Part shown: piece after piece, positions 10,522 to 23,300 of the stretch
Layout of the letters: each line of letters begins with the position of its first letter
Position numbering within the stretch: the first letter of the stretch is position 1
Assembly (NCBI GenBank): GCA_028551475.1
Contig: CM052358.1
Coordinates: 17,262,853 to 17,326,852 of the forward strand
Direction: 5' to 3'
Source of the DNA: Casuarina equisetifolia
Lineage: Eukaryota; Streptophyta; Magnoliopsida; Fagales; Casuarinaceae
Length of the DNA stretch: 64,000 nucleotides
Made by a program: the position numbers and the translations under genes
Notes under the pieces: generated by a model
Told to the model about the DNA's origin: nothing
Databases searched by the model: none
Seen by the model: only the letters and a program-made list of their open reading frames with translations

Positions 10522-13500
10522 CTCCTTTTCTAATTGGCAGCTTGTAAATGTTCAAGATACTAAGCTTGCTTAATAGATACATGTGTTGTCAATAACATAA
10601 GGGCTTGGCAAAGATATCTATTAGTTGTTATGTAGTTCTTATTCCCTTTGTTTTGATTATCCCTTCTTCAATCTTGTCTCTCGTGAAGTGGCAGTTAACT
10701 TTTATGTGTTTTGTCCTTTCCTATACCATCATATTAAATTCAATAAATAATAAATGGATTTTTTTTCTTTACAAGTTTCAATGCCACATCATTATCACAA
10801 TATAGAAAGGTTAGCTTGTTAATTTGTAGCCTGAGATCTTAAAGTTACCCCTATAGCCAAACTATTTTGCAGATAATTTTGGCCATTGCTCAATATTCTG
10901 TTTCTATGGATGATAATAAAACCAATGATTGTTTCTTTGTTTTCCATGATAGTGTGAAATTTCTCAATTCTATAAAGAAACTTAAAATGCATCACCTTGT
11001 CATCAAGCATAATTTGCATCACAATAGGTTGTTATCTCAAAGTTGTAATCTCTAGCTAGTAAAATATCCAATCATGAGCATTCCTTTAGGTACTTAATGA
11101 CCTTCAATATTGTATCCATGTGTGACTGCTTCAAATTCTATGTAAATTGGTTAAAAGTTTGTGCAACATAGTAAATATTAGTTATTGTCATAATGAGATA
11201 AATGAACTTGCTTACAAGTTGGTTGTAGCTAAATATATCTTTGAGCAAAAAGTCTTCCTTAATAGGTGATATCCCCTCACCAAACTCCACAATGGTCAGC
11301 TTGGAGTTTTGCTCAATGGGAATTATTGCAAGTTTGCATATTGAAAGACCTACTTATGAAATGATTTCTAAGATGAACTTGTGTTGGCTAAGGTAGATGT
11401 CTTTTCTAGAGTATGCAATTTCAATGCCAAAGAAATACTTAGACAAACTCAAGTTTTTAATATGGAAGGGAGAATGTAGGTACTTCTTAAAATTTATAAT
11501 GACTACTTTATCATTTATCATGATCAAAATATCATTTACATATATTAATAAATAAATGGATGATATACCTCATGTTTAAGTGACTAGGGCATAATCATGA
11601 TACAACAACCAAAAATAAGTAGTCGTAAGTGCTTTTGTAAACTTCACATACCATTGTTGAAAGGCTTGTTTAAGACCATACATGTATTTATGGATATAAT
11701 ATACTTAAGACTTCCTTACTATATAATCCTTATGAAAAATCCATATAGATTTCCTTATCACAGTCACCTTGGAGAAAGACATTGTGGACATCCATTTAAT
11801 GCAAAGGTCAATCATGAAAAGCAGCAAGGCTATGAAGGAACAAACTGTAACATACTTGGCCACTAAGAAGAAGGTCTCAAGATAGTCAAAACCCTTTTTT
11901 CTAAGTATAAGTGTTGGCCACCAATCGGGTTTTATAGCATTCGACATAACCATTAGCATGACACTTGATCTTATAGACCCATTCACAACTAATAGATTGG
12001 TGATAAGATGGACATAGGACTAGCTCCTAAGTGTGATTCTTTGTAAGAGCCTAAAGTTCGGCTACCATAGCTTGTGGCGAACGAAAGGTCCTTAGGAAAT
12101 TCGAAATAAGAAAAAGGTTCTTAATCCTTAGAAATGGATTGCTACAATAGAGATGTAATAGAGAAAGTTATGCAAAACTAACATATAAGGATATAGAGTA
12201 ATAAGTACTTGAGTTTGAGTTGGAACAAATATAGTCATTGGTTTAGTCACACAACCAAAATGACAAAAAGGCATGGGTGGAGTGTTATAAGGGATGATGG
12301 TTGAGGAATCATTAATTGGTGTTACAACAAAAGGAACCTAGGAAGAAGCTAGAAGGGGATAATGGCTGGGATGCCTTTGAAAAAGCATCATGAGGACATG
12401 AAAAATCAAATGCCATGGAAGGAACAACATGAGGCTCCATCATCACTAAATGCATTAGTCATGCAAGCTCATCATCAATAAAGAATTGGTAAGGTGAAAT
12501 ATCAAGGTCTTGTGACTACATAAGAGACAGTTGAATTGAGAAGGGGAACATTAGAGTAAAAGGAAGACAAAAAGCGAGGCTAGTCATTAAATGGTTTAAA
12601 AATTGGCACTAATGTGGTGTTATGAGGACCATTTGATAGGGACACCTATAGAAAGCCTTTAGAGCTATCAAATGTAGAGGTGAAAGGAAAGCCATTCAAG
12701 CCAAAAATAAAAGAGGTGTCATCCTCTTCGCTCATGAACCCTAGAAGTCCAAGAAAGCTCTTCACTACCGCTACAATCACATGCTATGTAAAGGAAGCCC
12801 TTACAACCATAGTGACTTGCTCACCAACTTAAAGGTAGTTTAATGATAGCAGTTGATGATTCTCTTCCTGAATAGCCAAAAAGAAAATCAATGGAGCAAG
12901 TGAGGATGTTTCTTTGCCAAAATATTAGCCTGAAACTACAAGTAAAAACTGTTAAGGATTAATAAAAAAATGGGTAATGCAATTTTGGTCCTTGATAGCT
13001 TGATATTACCAAAAAGTCAATTCTAGCCTTCTAGTTGCTCTTTGATGGCATCCAAAACATTTTAAAGAACAAACAATCAATTGAAGTAAACAATGACAAA
13101 GAGGTCACCCAACTTCAATTTTGAAAGTAATTGGGTGATGGTGAAAACCTACAAATGATTTAGGTAACCATAAATCTTTTGCAAAATTTCTTAAATGGTG
13201 TGAGTGTTATTGGTGGGAGAAAGGCCAGTTGCAACCTCCTCCATGAGGCAATTGCTAATCTAACTTTAGACTAGCTAGTTGTAGCAATGCTAGCAACAAG
13301 CGAGTTGCTCATCTAGTGGGTAGGGGAGCAAAGTGTGATGGAAGTTAAGATCCCAATTGAAGTAATTGTTATGGCCAAAGAAGGCTTGCACTGGCAAGGA
13401 GAGCTTAAGACCCTTAGATGTTGCTATGTCCAACAAATCTCTTAACTTGAGGTGATTGTTGGGATAAGAGAGCAACATAAACCCAAAAGGGTCCTAGACA

Positions 13501-14149
13501 ACTAAGGATCTAACCTCGAACCTAAAAAAGGCCCAAAACCCAACTAATTGACTAAGAGACTTGGGCCTGAGTAGGCCTAACTCAAGAAGAAACCATAAGG
13601 AACCACATTGAGAGAAATGGGTTAAGTTTGGATAGGTTGGCTTGCTAAAGAGATCAGGTTTGTAGATGATGAGCATAAGACTAGATAGGAAGGGGCATAG
13701 ATTGGGCTGGAGGCCCAGTGGGGGCAGAAGGAGTTTGGCCTAAAGGTAAGGGTGGAATCACAAGGGAAGTGCTTGAGAACACAAGAAAAGCCTCTGCAAG
13801 CTATTTTGGGATGTTGGGTTGAGACAAATTAGAGTTGGGGAGGCCCAAATTTGAAACAAAATCTTTCCAATCCTCCACAACAGGGGTATTGGAATCATGA
13901 GGCAAGACGAGGCTTGACGGAGCATGCTGTGACATGCTAAGGGGCAAAGATTTTTTAGGTAAGGGATGATTGTGTCTCTAGTATCTTTTCTATAAAAACA
14001 ATATTTATTTTCACATCAGAGCTTTCTAACATTGTTATACAAGTAGGGAATCCTTACAACAACACGTTAAGAAAGAAAAAAAATTCTAGTTGGACAATCA
14101 AAAGAAAGATAGTGAAAGCAAAAAAGCTAGGCCTAGGCTCTTGGTACCA

Positions 14150-14386
14150 TGACAAAATAAGAGAGAAAACCATAGAACTTAAGAAAAGAAAATTGTATAT
14201 TTGTTATTAGACCTAAACATATTAGGTCTATTTATAATATAGGACCATACACTTGTAAAAGAAAAAAGAAATAATATAAGATATTTTCATAAACCTATTT
14301 CCCAACATGTGGAATCCTTGCTACTATATATGGACACAAGCATAAGGCAATAATCATAATGACATAATTATGCCCAAACCCTTACA
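14150..14386 (-). repeat. 5' LTR of the copia element (right copy)
   Basis: It begins TGACAAAATAAG and ends CTTACA on the plus strand. The reversed primer site lies immediately to its left. Confidence 0.84.
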
Positions 14387-16180
14387 ATTCTTAATGGTCC
14401 TTAGCATTCTTGAGGGACTACCACGCGGAGGTTAATCATTGCTGGCCCAAAACTCGGACGCCGACAGCCTCCAGGACGGCAGATCCGTGTTGGCACGTAG
14501 TGGCACTGTTACCCATTGATCCACTGGATCAGCACTTGGTCGGAGTCTGTGGTAACATTTCTCCTTATTATAATGCTAGAAATCCCACGGAAATTGAACT
14601 AAACTGGTTTTATGAGCAGAATATTGATAGAGTCAACGCACTTCCTGAAGTTCTGATTGGATTAGGTGATGAACGTGCCTTGCATACGTTTATCGGTTCT
14701 CAACGAAGCGGTCGAGGACTTTCCGTTTCCGCATTGCATTAAAAACAGACAGAGAGGTTGGTTTTGTACTTGTCAGAAACTTCTTGTCCCAAGAATCGAA
14801 TGAGAAATACGGATATAAGATAGCCGAAAGAGTCACACCCAAAAGCTTGATTTCTTGGGGAGTGCGTAGAAAGACAGAGAGAAAAGCGTTGCTTTAGAAA
14901 AGTACCGAAGTTAGTCCTGAAAAGTGAGCCAGTTCTCACTCATTATGAGGTATTTCTTTAAGCCAAATCGTGAGGAAACAATGATAAGGCTGGGGTTACT
15001 TTGCAGACCCCTTTCTAGTCATTCAGATTAAGGCCTTCAGATGTCAGTTCGTTCATCGTGAGCTTAATGCAGCGGTAAAAAGATGGCTTCGGTAGTCGAA
15101 CCACATCGGTTAGGTTTCTTACTTCAAGGACAAAAAGGTTAATGACTTGCATTATTTGGGTTCCTATAATTGTTGGTTGAATCATGCAATTTGAAGTTGG
15201 AAACTGGTTAGTGTTCAGTTGATCCTTTGCCCTCTTCATGATAAATTCATGATGAGAAGATGCTTACTGCATTTTCAGATTCATAATTGTCATTATTATT
15301 ACTACTAGTAAGTTTGAATCCCTAACTTGACCCAACTATTTAACCGGACCTCTTTTGATTCGATACGAGTGGCGTAAAGGGAAGATAAGTATTGTAAACT
15401 TTGTCATTGTTTACTTAAAACTGAAGAAACGCCTGACGCAGAGTGATCGAGTCACCTTGTTAGGACCAACTTTGCCACCTTCTAATTAAAGTGACTCTAC
15501 TTAATCCTAAAGCAACTTCAAAACCCATTTGGTCAGCCTATGGGTTGTTTGTCTTGAAGGCTTTCTACTCATCTTTTCACCAACAAATCCCCAACCCAAC
15601 TTTTCAGAGGTTTGTCCTTGCGGGATTTATCTTTATGTCCTCATTTCGAGTAATAATTCCTACTTTTTTCACTTTTAATTTTATTTGATTTTTTGCAATG
15701 ACATAAGCATTAGATGTTGAATTCATCTCTTCTTCTTCTTCTTCTTCTTTTCAGCTTTTATTCTTGAATTATATATCATATTGTAAGTTCCACCCATTTA
15801 TGCGAAATGCAGTCCAAAAACTAAATATAATCACTGAAAAATTAATAGATTTAGTGGATACAATAATATATTTAAATGGGTTGACTTTGAACTGAAAAAA
15901 ATAATGGTTGAAGGGGCATCGAAATAGGACAATATGAAGAATTATAAACTACAACAATATCTTATTGTTATTATAAACCACAAAAGTTAAAAAAAGGACA
16001 ATATGAAGAATTACAAGCACCACGACGTCGTTTCCCCAGCCTGAAACTTCTCCCCTGCTTCCCCGTTGGATTCAAGATTTAGGAACCTCTCATGAAACAC
16101 AGAGCGTCAATAAGAGGGGGACCCGCACAACATGTCAGGACATCGTCACCTGAACGATATCTTTAAACGTTGGCGTCACG
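14387..16180. other. Intergenic DNA upstream of the RING gene, one unassigned open frame
   Basis: A 110-codon plus-strand frame (14410-14742) is more GC-rich than its surroundings and includes the run NPTEIELNWFYEQNIDRVNA, which looks protein-like. I cannot assign it to a family and see no continuing exons. It may be a gene relic cut off by the copia insertion. A (TTC)n tract lies at about 15728-15750. The remainder is AT-rich without features I can support. Confidence 0.35.
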
Positions 16181-16276
16181 GCAATGTTAATAAGAAAGGT
16201 CTCCCGAAATGGTGACGTGTCCGCTTTTAGTATTCATAAATCGCCGCTCTTCCCTCCTTCGTCTTCCCTTTGTCAC

Positions 16277-16280
<4 letters not shown>

Positions 16281-16336
<56 letters not shown>
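16281..16336 (+). repeat. (CT)n-(CG)n tract in the gene leader
   Basis: About 22 CT dinucleotides are followed at 16324-16336 by alternating CG. CT tracts are common near plant transcription starts. An alternating CG run of 13 bases is unusual in this AT-rich context and could adopt a left-handed helix. Confidence 0.9.
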
Positions 16337-17114
16337 ACTGTAACTTTCTTCACTGTTAGGGTTCCGTGTCCTTTACTTCAAAGCCAGGGGGGGCTGTACC
16401 GTACGTTTTTTCTCGATCATTTTTTTTTTCAGAGTCAGATTCTTGTGCTTTAGACTGTGTGTTTCGGGTTTTTAGCCAAATGTTTCGGTTTGGATTTGTG
16501 TTTTGTTGCTGAATTTGTTTCTCTCTATTTTTTCCCCCCATTTTATGGTGTGTTTCGGATTGTTGTGATGCCCGTTTGTCTGATATTCGATTTTATTTCT
16601 TTCTCCTTTTGATTCTGGGGAGAGCTGGAAAGGTGGAGAAAATAATGGAAGATTTGAGTTTGACCGTCTTTTGGCTTTTGGAAAATGGAATTTCTCAGTG
16701 GAGTACGATAATAGTTGTTTTTGGCCCATTTCAAACCAAGGTTGTTCCATTTTGGATTCGAAATTCTGGAAAGTCCCATTCGCCCGATCTTGTTTTGATT
16801 TTTGATTTTTGATTTTCGTGGGTACCAAACAGAGGGTTGAGAAATTGAATGCAAATTTGGTTTTGGAGTTTTGTAATCCAGCTATCTGTTTGGTAGATCT
16901 TAATTTTTAGTTACTGGGTAGATCTTATTTTTTAGATACTAAAATTGGGAAATATGTTATTTTGGGAAAATATTTTATTTTCATTTTCATGATTAATAAT
17001 TTTGACTCAACGTGTTAATTGGGGATTGATTGAAGTGGAAGTGACTTGTTTTTAATTGATGCAGAAAAAAAGCATAGGATCAATTACTTTTGTGATTAAT
17101 GTCGGGCGGTTTAC

Positions 17115-17300
17115 ATGCTTGTTGTAATTCGTTGCCTTCATGTGGCTAAGACTGACAACGGTGACGACGACGATGGCGACGAAGTCCATAAGAGTGATGC
17201 AGATGCCATGATCCGATTTTAGGAGGCATCATCTTGTTGCATTTCCTCTGGATAAGTGCATTGTATATGCATGTTAAGCAGATGGGTTAACTCATTTTAG
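17115..17300 (+). promoter_or_regulatory. Cluster of four upstream ORFs in the leader
   Basis: Four short ATG-initiated frames end before the main start at 17316: 17115-17222 (35 residues, with an acidic DDDDGDE run), 17173-17211 (12 residues, MATKSIRVMQMP, nested in another frame), 17267-17290 (MHVKQMG) and 17271-17300 (MLSRWVNSF). All lie in the last leader exon as modelled. Upstream ORFs of this kind usually lower translation of the main frame. Conservation of their peptides is unknown. Confidence 0.6.
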
Positions 17301-17315
17301 TGTTAGTTTTGACAA

Positions 17316-20300
17316 ATGGCTATTGCTGGTCTTCACAATGTCTCCTTGCTCGATTCTTCTGTCCTTAGGGACTCACGTTCTCAAGCATTAGCACAGCAGG
17401 GTGATGAAGGGAGAGTCAGAACCCCGCGATCCTCACTCCTGCAAATGTGGCGGGAGCTTGAGGATGAGCATGTGGCTAGTCGTGCCCAACAAGAAAGAAT
17501 GGTCCAACATAGGAGTGATAGATTGATGGCTGTCCTCCCAAGGGCAGAAGCTTCTGATGGTCATGAGCATAGTGGTGACTGGGAGGTTATGAGTATGAGT
17601 GAGAGTGAGTATGGAGCCTTATCTCAAACTCAAGTTGGTTCCCCAAATGATCATACTAATTCTGGCACTTTTGACTGTGAACATTCTTCTGATTTGGGGG
17701 AAGTGGAAAGGGAGAGGGTGAGGCAGATTTTTCGGGAATGGATGAACAGTGGAGTGAGGGAACAAGAATCTAATGTTTCCCATGTGACCAACAGCCCAAG
17801 GGCAGAGTGGCTTGGTGAAACAGAGCAGGAGAGGGTGCGAATCATAAGAGAGTGGGTACAAATGAATAGCCAGCAGAGAGATGCATTTGTTGACAACAGA
17901 GAAGAACAAGTTGCTGATATTGGTACACAGATTGAGCGGATTCGTGATGGATTGCTTGTTAACCAGAATGGAGATCGAAATGAATATACCAGGAGAGGTT
18001 TTCGACGATTATGTGGCAGGCAGGCGTTGCTTGATATGATAAAGAAGGCTGAGACGGAGAGACAGACTGAGCTTCAAGGTCTGTCAGAGCATCGGGCTGT
18101 ATCACGATTTCCTCATCGCAACCGCATTCAGGTTAATTGCTGCAAAGTTTCTATTTTTGTGTAATTTCTTTGTCTCTTCCCTTTGTTCTTCACTTTTTTT
18201 TTTTGTCATTCATAAATTTTTCTAATTGCCGTACTTGAAATTTGGCACGCCATATGTGAGTTGGGACTGGACGTATATCAGTCATGACGTTGGTAAAAGA
18301 AATGACTTCTTAGTGCTGTATGAGAAAGTTCTTGATGGTGGTAACCACAGTTTAGTGTAGGAAATGACTTCATCGGACTTGGCAAACCTGTGGCATGCAC
18401 CAATTAGGAAACAAAGGTCAACTGGGAGCCCTTTATTGAAGATAGTGAGGCTGTATATTTATTGAATTTCTAGAGTTTAGCTTTCTGAATTCTTGGAGCA
18501 ATAAATTAATAAAAAATGTTTATTATATCTTGTAGAGGACGAAGATCTTGTTCTCTAATACTAAGATCTTGTCATTAAAAACAGAAGAAAGTTGTGGCTT
18601 TCTCTCAGCTATAGTTTACATATAGCAATTTTTTTGAATATATGTTAATTCTGATAGTCCTTATTGGCTCTATAGTGTCTGCGGGGTGGGGGTGCAAAGA
18701 AGGAATGAGAGAGGAGAAGGGAAGAAAGAGAGAGAATGGGGGAGGGGGGTGTTTAGAAAAAGGTGGGTATCAGTTTGAGTATCTACGATGTAGGGTTTAC
18801 CTTTTGCTAGTTATGGGAGTGATTTTGCTCTATGATTTAATTGGATATCTATTTCATAATTAAGGGGTTGGTTTTTGCATAAAGAAGCACTAGTTCTTGT
18901 GGCTGATACTTCTGCTTCATGTAAACTTTTCTAGGTGGTGGGCATATCAAACTCAGAGTATAGTGTTTCTTTATCTCCTCTTAGTGTTTCCATCTATTTG
19001 TTTCTATCTGTATTTGTGTGCATTCCCCATCTATTCCTTCCTATCCCATATTATCAAATGTTCCATGTATTAGTGGTTCAAAAGAATTGTAGAATATGTT
19101 GGTGAATAGGTCTTAGCTATTAAGAGATCACTATTAAATGCTATCTTCATGTTATTGCTGAGTTACTAATTGTTCCTAAAACTAAAACTAATGGAAAAAC
19201 ATGAATGTAGTCAGACATTCCTTATGCATAGTCTAAGCGCCCCTGCAGTAAGTGTGATCCGAGCAAGTGAAAGTTGGGCTTTCTCTAATAGGAGGTAGAG
19301 TGGAGTCAGGATTCAAAGTTGGAATGACATGCTTCGATGCTATGATATATTATTACTTGTTCAAAAAATTTAGCACATGGATGATTGTGAATTTAACTGT
19401 TTCTGAATAACTATTAGAGATGTTCTAGTATATGGTATTTTTACTTTTATTTAAAGACTCTCCACTATGACTGCCCTATCATATATGTCTTGTGTTATGA
19501 TTATTGCTCGTTTAATGCACTTTTCTTATTTTGCCTTTCTTACAGTTCCATATATGCCAAAAGTTTCGTGCATTTTTGTATAACCTGACCATTTAATACA
19601 ATTGTTTTTCGGCAGTCATTACTTAGAGGCAGATTTTTAAGAAATGGCCGACTGGTCAACAATGAGAGATCCACTTCCATGGCAGAAAGTGAACTAGGCT
19701 TGCTGAGGAAAAAACATACTGTATCTGGTCTGAGGTATTACTTCATTACCATAAGAAGATCTCAATAATTTGTTCCATGTATAGCTTATGGTTTAATTTC
19801 TTTAATATATGTTGGCAAGTTCTTTTTTCTGTTCTCTTATCAGCTTTTATCATCAAGTGTTGCTTTATGAAACTTTTGCATTTAGGAAATTCCTCTTTCT
19901 ATCATCAATAAGCTAAAAGCTGCTGTTGATGTCTTCTTTTTCCCTGTAAATCCTAACTTCCGTGGAAGCTTTAAGATTGTTTGCAGACTGCTAGTTCATT
20001 AGTTTCTTGATATTACAGTGCACAAGGATAAAATTCAGGATGCATATTTGTTACACCAGTATACTGGAAAGTTGTTGACATTCCAATGGATGTTAAAATT
20101 AATTTGTGGATTATAGATCTTCCAGTTAGTTATCTACTCTAGCCCTTCTCCTGAGAGCATAAATCACTATATTATTTCCTTTTTATGACCTTTGAAAGAG
20201 TAAAATGCTAGCTTTTCCCTTTCATTTTGTTCTAAAACAATGAGTTTATGAAGCATTGCTTGCATGAAGGAGTTCTCGATAAAAAACACTTGTGACATCT

Positions 20301-23300
20301 TCCCCTTTATTCTTTATGGTTAGCCAAAAATGGGGAGTCACAGATAAGAGTTTCTCCATCTCACAAAAATCGTTTGGAAATTTTATGTAACAATTGATGT
20401 AAGAAACTTCAAGAGAACTAAGAAGGTCTGCCACACATGTTAGGCACATGCTTGACTACAGTTTTGTTGGAAAAGATATTCCATTTACCATATGAACTGT
20501 TGAATGAATCTCACTTTGTCCAGGAATTCTGTCAAATGTGCTTATTTTGTCCAGCAATAGTATGGGAGTAAGTGGGCAATACTCTGGTTCGGTTAAAACC
20601 AATGCATGTTGATGTAGATTAACTGGGAACTTCTTTTCTTTTGTCTAATGGATATGCTATGCTCCAATTCTCACAAAACCTCAGTCAGTGATTTGATACT
20701 CAAGGATGAGGTGTTTTCCTGTCAATACTTTTTGAGTATTCCTTATTTAATTTGAGAATGATTTAAGATGGTCTCAGTGCCATAATTTATTTATCTCTAT
20801 TCTCTATTAGCAGTTTGTTGAGAAACCAACAGTCTCTGAGCTTTCATTTCTACTCTGAACTTATAAACCAATGAATGCTATACAAATTCCTGAGAATACA
20901 GGTGCAGCTTTGTACATATTTTTTAAGTGATTAAAAAACTCTAGCTGGGATTTGTAAGATGTTGTGGTTCACCCTGAATTGGATGGCTTGTAATCTGAAT
21001 AATCTTGAACCAGACTCTTGGGAGCCAAACATCTTCATCTTTTTATTCCATAACAACTTTTGCTGACTTTTCTGTGAGAGTTATTTTGGGTCTTCAGGTG
21101 ATTTTCCTTCAGCATCTTTAGGGAGGGAGCCATAGCGGTGAAAACATAATGCTTTTACATGCTAATATCTTAGGGTTGCAGCTTTATATATTTTGATTTT
21201 GATGTTGTTGATTATTTACCTGTTGGTCACCACCTTAGAACTTCTATGAACGGATAAGTCTCATCTATTTTTATAACATTATTAGCAACCTCTTGCTGAA
21301 TTTTTTGAGCTTGAATATGCTCCATGGGACTTGCTTGTAGGAGAGTCAGATACAATGGCATTGGTGTGTAGGTCTCAGGTGAGTGAGGAGATTTTGATTT
21401 GTGTTGCACATGAAGTGCGCTCACGATTTTACATTGCACATGAAAGCTTCATTTTGTTATAAAGCATTCAGGATCCTGGGTTTTGAATTGTACTAAGGAT
21501 TTATGTCTGGAAAGTGCTATTATTTTCTGAAACAGCTTTACACCTTGTTGACAGGAACTTTTGTAACACTTGAAATGAGAGTTCTCATACACGGATATGA
21601 TCGAACTACATTGCACGTTCTTAGTCTCTTAATTTTCTTTTCTATATAGACTGATGTAGTGAGTCAAAACTCTTGTTTCAGAGCTTTGTCAAGAGTTATC
21701 ATGTGTCTGTACTGTGAGCTGATGTTTTCCTACAGGGCTTGCATTCTTCTATACATTGAAACTCACCTGTGTAATGGAACTTTCGTTCTTGGATATATTC
21801 AGATTCTGGCTGAGTATTGAACTCCCTAGGACGGTCTCATGGCTGATAGCAAGATTTTCTTGCATGGAGTTGACTACGATACTTGTATTTAATAATTTGC
21901 TTGGGATTTATCATAAGAGTTAGTTTTTGCAGTTTTTGGATGCAAAATATGCTTGCCTGTCTAGTAATTCTTGGCAGCCATATATCTCTAGATTATCAGA
22001 GTCTTGGGATTCTGTCATGTGTACGAAGAGTGTCAAGGATTTCGGTGATCATTTAGTATTTGGATTTTTGGATTTCTTGTATAATCATTGCACTCACTAT
22101 GTGTATGACTGATGCCTTTTATTGGCTCATATTGTTCCTATGTAAATCTTTAAGTAGAGGTAAGTCTTTTTCTTTTTCTGGGAATAACTATGGGACCTGT
22201 TTCTTGAAAGTAGGGAAGAATTTTCCTCCAGGTTGGACAATTCTGAATGTGGTCAAGTAAGCACTAACCCCTTGGACACCTCAGCAGGCAACGAAGGTAA
22301 TGTCAGTGGGAATGATCAAACACAAGCAAACAATGCAGAGGATGTTCTAGGTGAAATTAGTGAACAATCTGAATCAAAGAATGAGGAGAGTAATAGCTAT
22401 AGGTTATCAGATGGTAACAGTGATTTAGAGGATGATGCTGTTGAAGATATTCGATGGCAAGGATCTAGTTCTCATGAAGAGTGGCGGGAGCAACTTTTGT
22501 GGGGTGGAGTATCCATCCAAGGGGGAGATGGTACTGGGCAAAGCGTGAATGGAAATTCTCAGCAAGTTACTACTAGCGAGCGGGCAGAAGCTTTGCTTAG
22601 TGAATCAGCAGAACAGAGCTATAGGCTAGAGGCTGGTGAAGAGATTAATGAGCATTCTGATCCAATTATTGGGGAAAGTTCCGTCGGTGCTTTATGCAAT
22701 CATATTGATAATTTGGACATAGTTTGGCAGGAATCTACTGCTCAGGCACAAGTCACGGAAACTGAGGAAGGAGACACACAGCAATCAAATGTTGAATATA
22801 GTGAATGGAGTGATGGAATCAGAGACTATATGAATGAAAGCCAGCTGGGAATTTCTTCTAATCACCATGAGTTGGTGAATGAAGATTTGGATCTGGCTTA
22901 TCTGGAAGAAACTCCAGGAGAAAGGCATGAGGGTAATGGTTTTCAAGAGGCCGTGCAACATTGGTTAGAAGGTCCTGCTGATCAGGAAGCTCTTCCAGTT
23001 AGAGAGGTTGATACATTTTATTTTCCAGACCATGACAATGTCTACAATATGGAACTCAGAGAACTCCTAAACAGGTTCCGTACTTGCTGCTGAAGGGCTT
23101 ATGCACTAAAGTACTTTTGGTGATCAAGTTTTTTTATTCAGAGGTTCTTGTCCATTTTGCAGGAGAAGAGTTTCTAATCTTCTTCACAGTGGTTTCCGTG
23201 AGAATCTTGACCAATTGATACAAACATTTCTGGAGAGGCGGGAAAGTAATGCTCCTATTGACTGGGAACTGCCTGGAACATCACCTTCTCGTTTGTCAGA

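Larger units (their letters stand above)
10308..14386 (-). mobile_element. Decayed Ty1/copia retrotransposon, minus strand
   Basis: Two LTRs (10308-10521 and 14150-14386) flank an internal region read on the minus strand. A primer site resembling TGGTATCAGAGCC sits beside the right LTR (14136-14149, reversed), which fixes the orientation. Reverse transcriptase can be read near 11705-11990 (for example KKGFDYLETF and FMIDLCIKWM) and the RNase H end near 10580-10650, to the left of RT as expected for copia on this strand. Flanking bases CTTCT (10303-10307) and ATTCT (14387-14391) look like a 5-bp target duplication with one mismatch. The internal region is shorter than a typical copia element and is heavily broken. 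Unrecognised short frames inside it are debris. Confidence 0.87.
16181..17315 (+). promoter_or_regulatory. Promoter-proximal region and 5' leader of the RING gene, with probable leader intron
   Basis: A pyrimidine-rich stretch with a (CT)n tract at 16281-16323 marks the likely transcription start region, as in many plant genes with CT-rich leaders. A good 3' splice site (TTAATTGATGCAG, ending at 17064) precedes the purine-rich leader segment 17065-17315, so an intron within the 5' UTR is likely. Its donor is not certain, since several GT sites between 16600 and 16900 would serve. No distinct TATA box was chosen. Confidence 0.5.

Noticed and set aside
15721-15752. (TTC)n tract ending in TTTTCAG, a possible 3' splice site
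   Set aside because: No supported exon follows and no upstream donor can be chosen. More likely a microsatellite.
17619-17909. Minus-strand frames of 81 and 96 codons inside the first coding exon
   Set aside because: Shadow of the RING gene exon, which has good splice sites and family similarity.
22060-22260. Plus-strand frame just before exon 3 of the RING gene
   Set aside because: Intron sequence. The frame joins neither exon in phase, and a clean 3' splice site lies at 22231.
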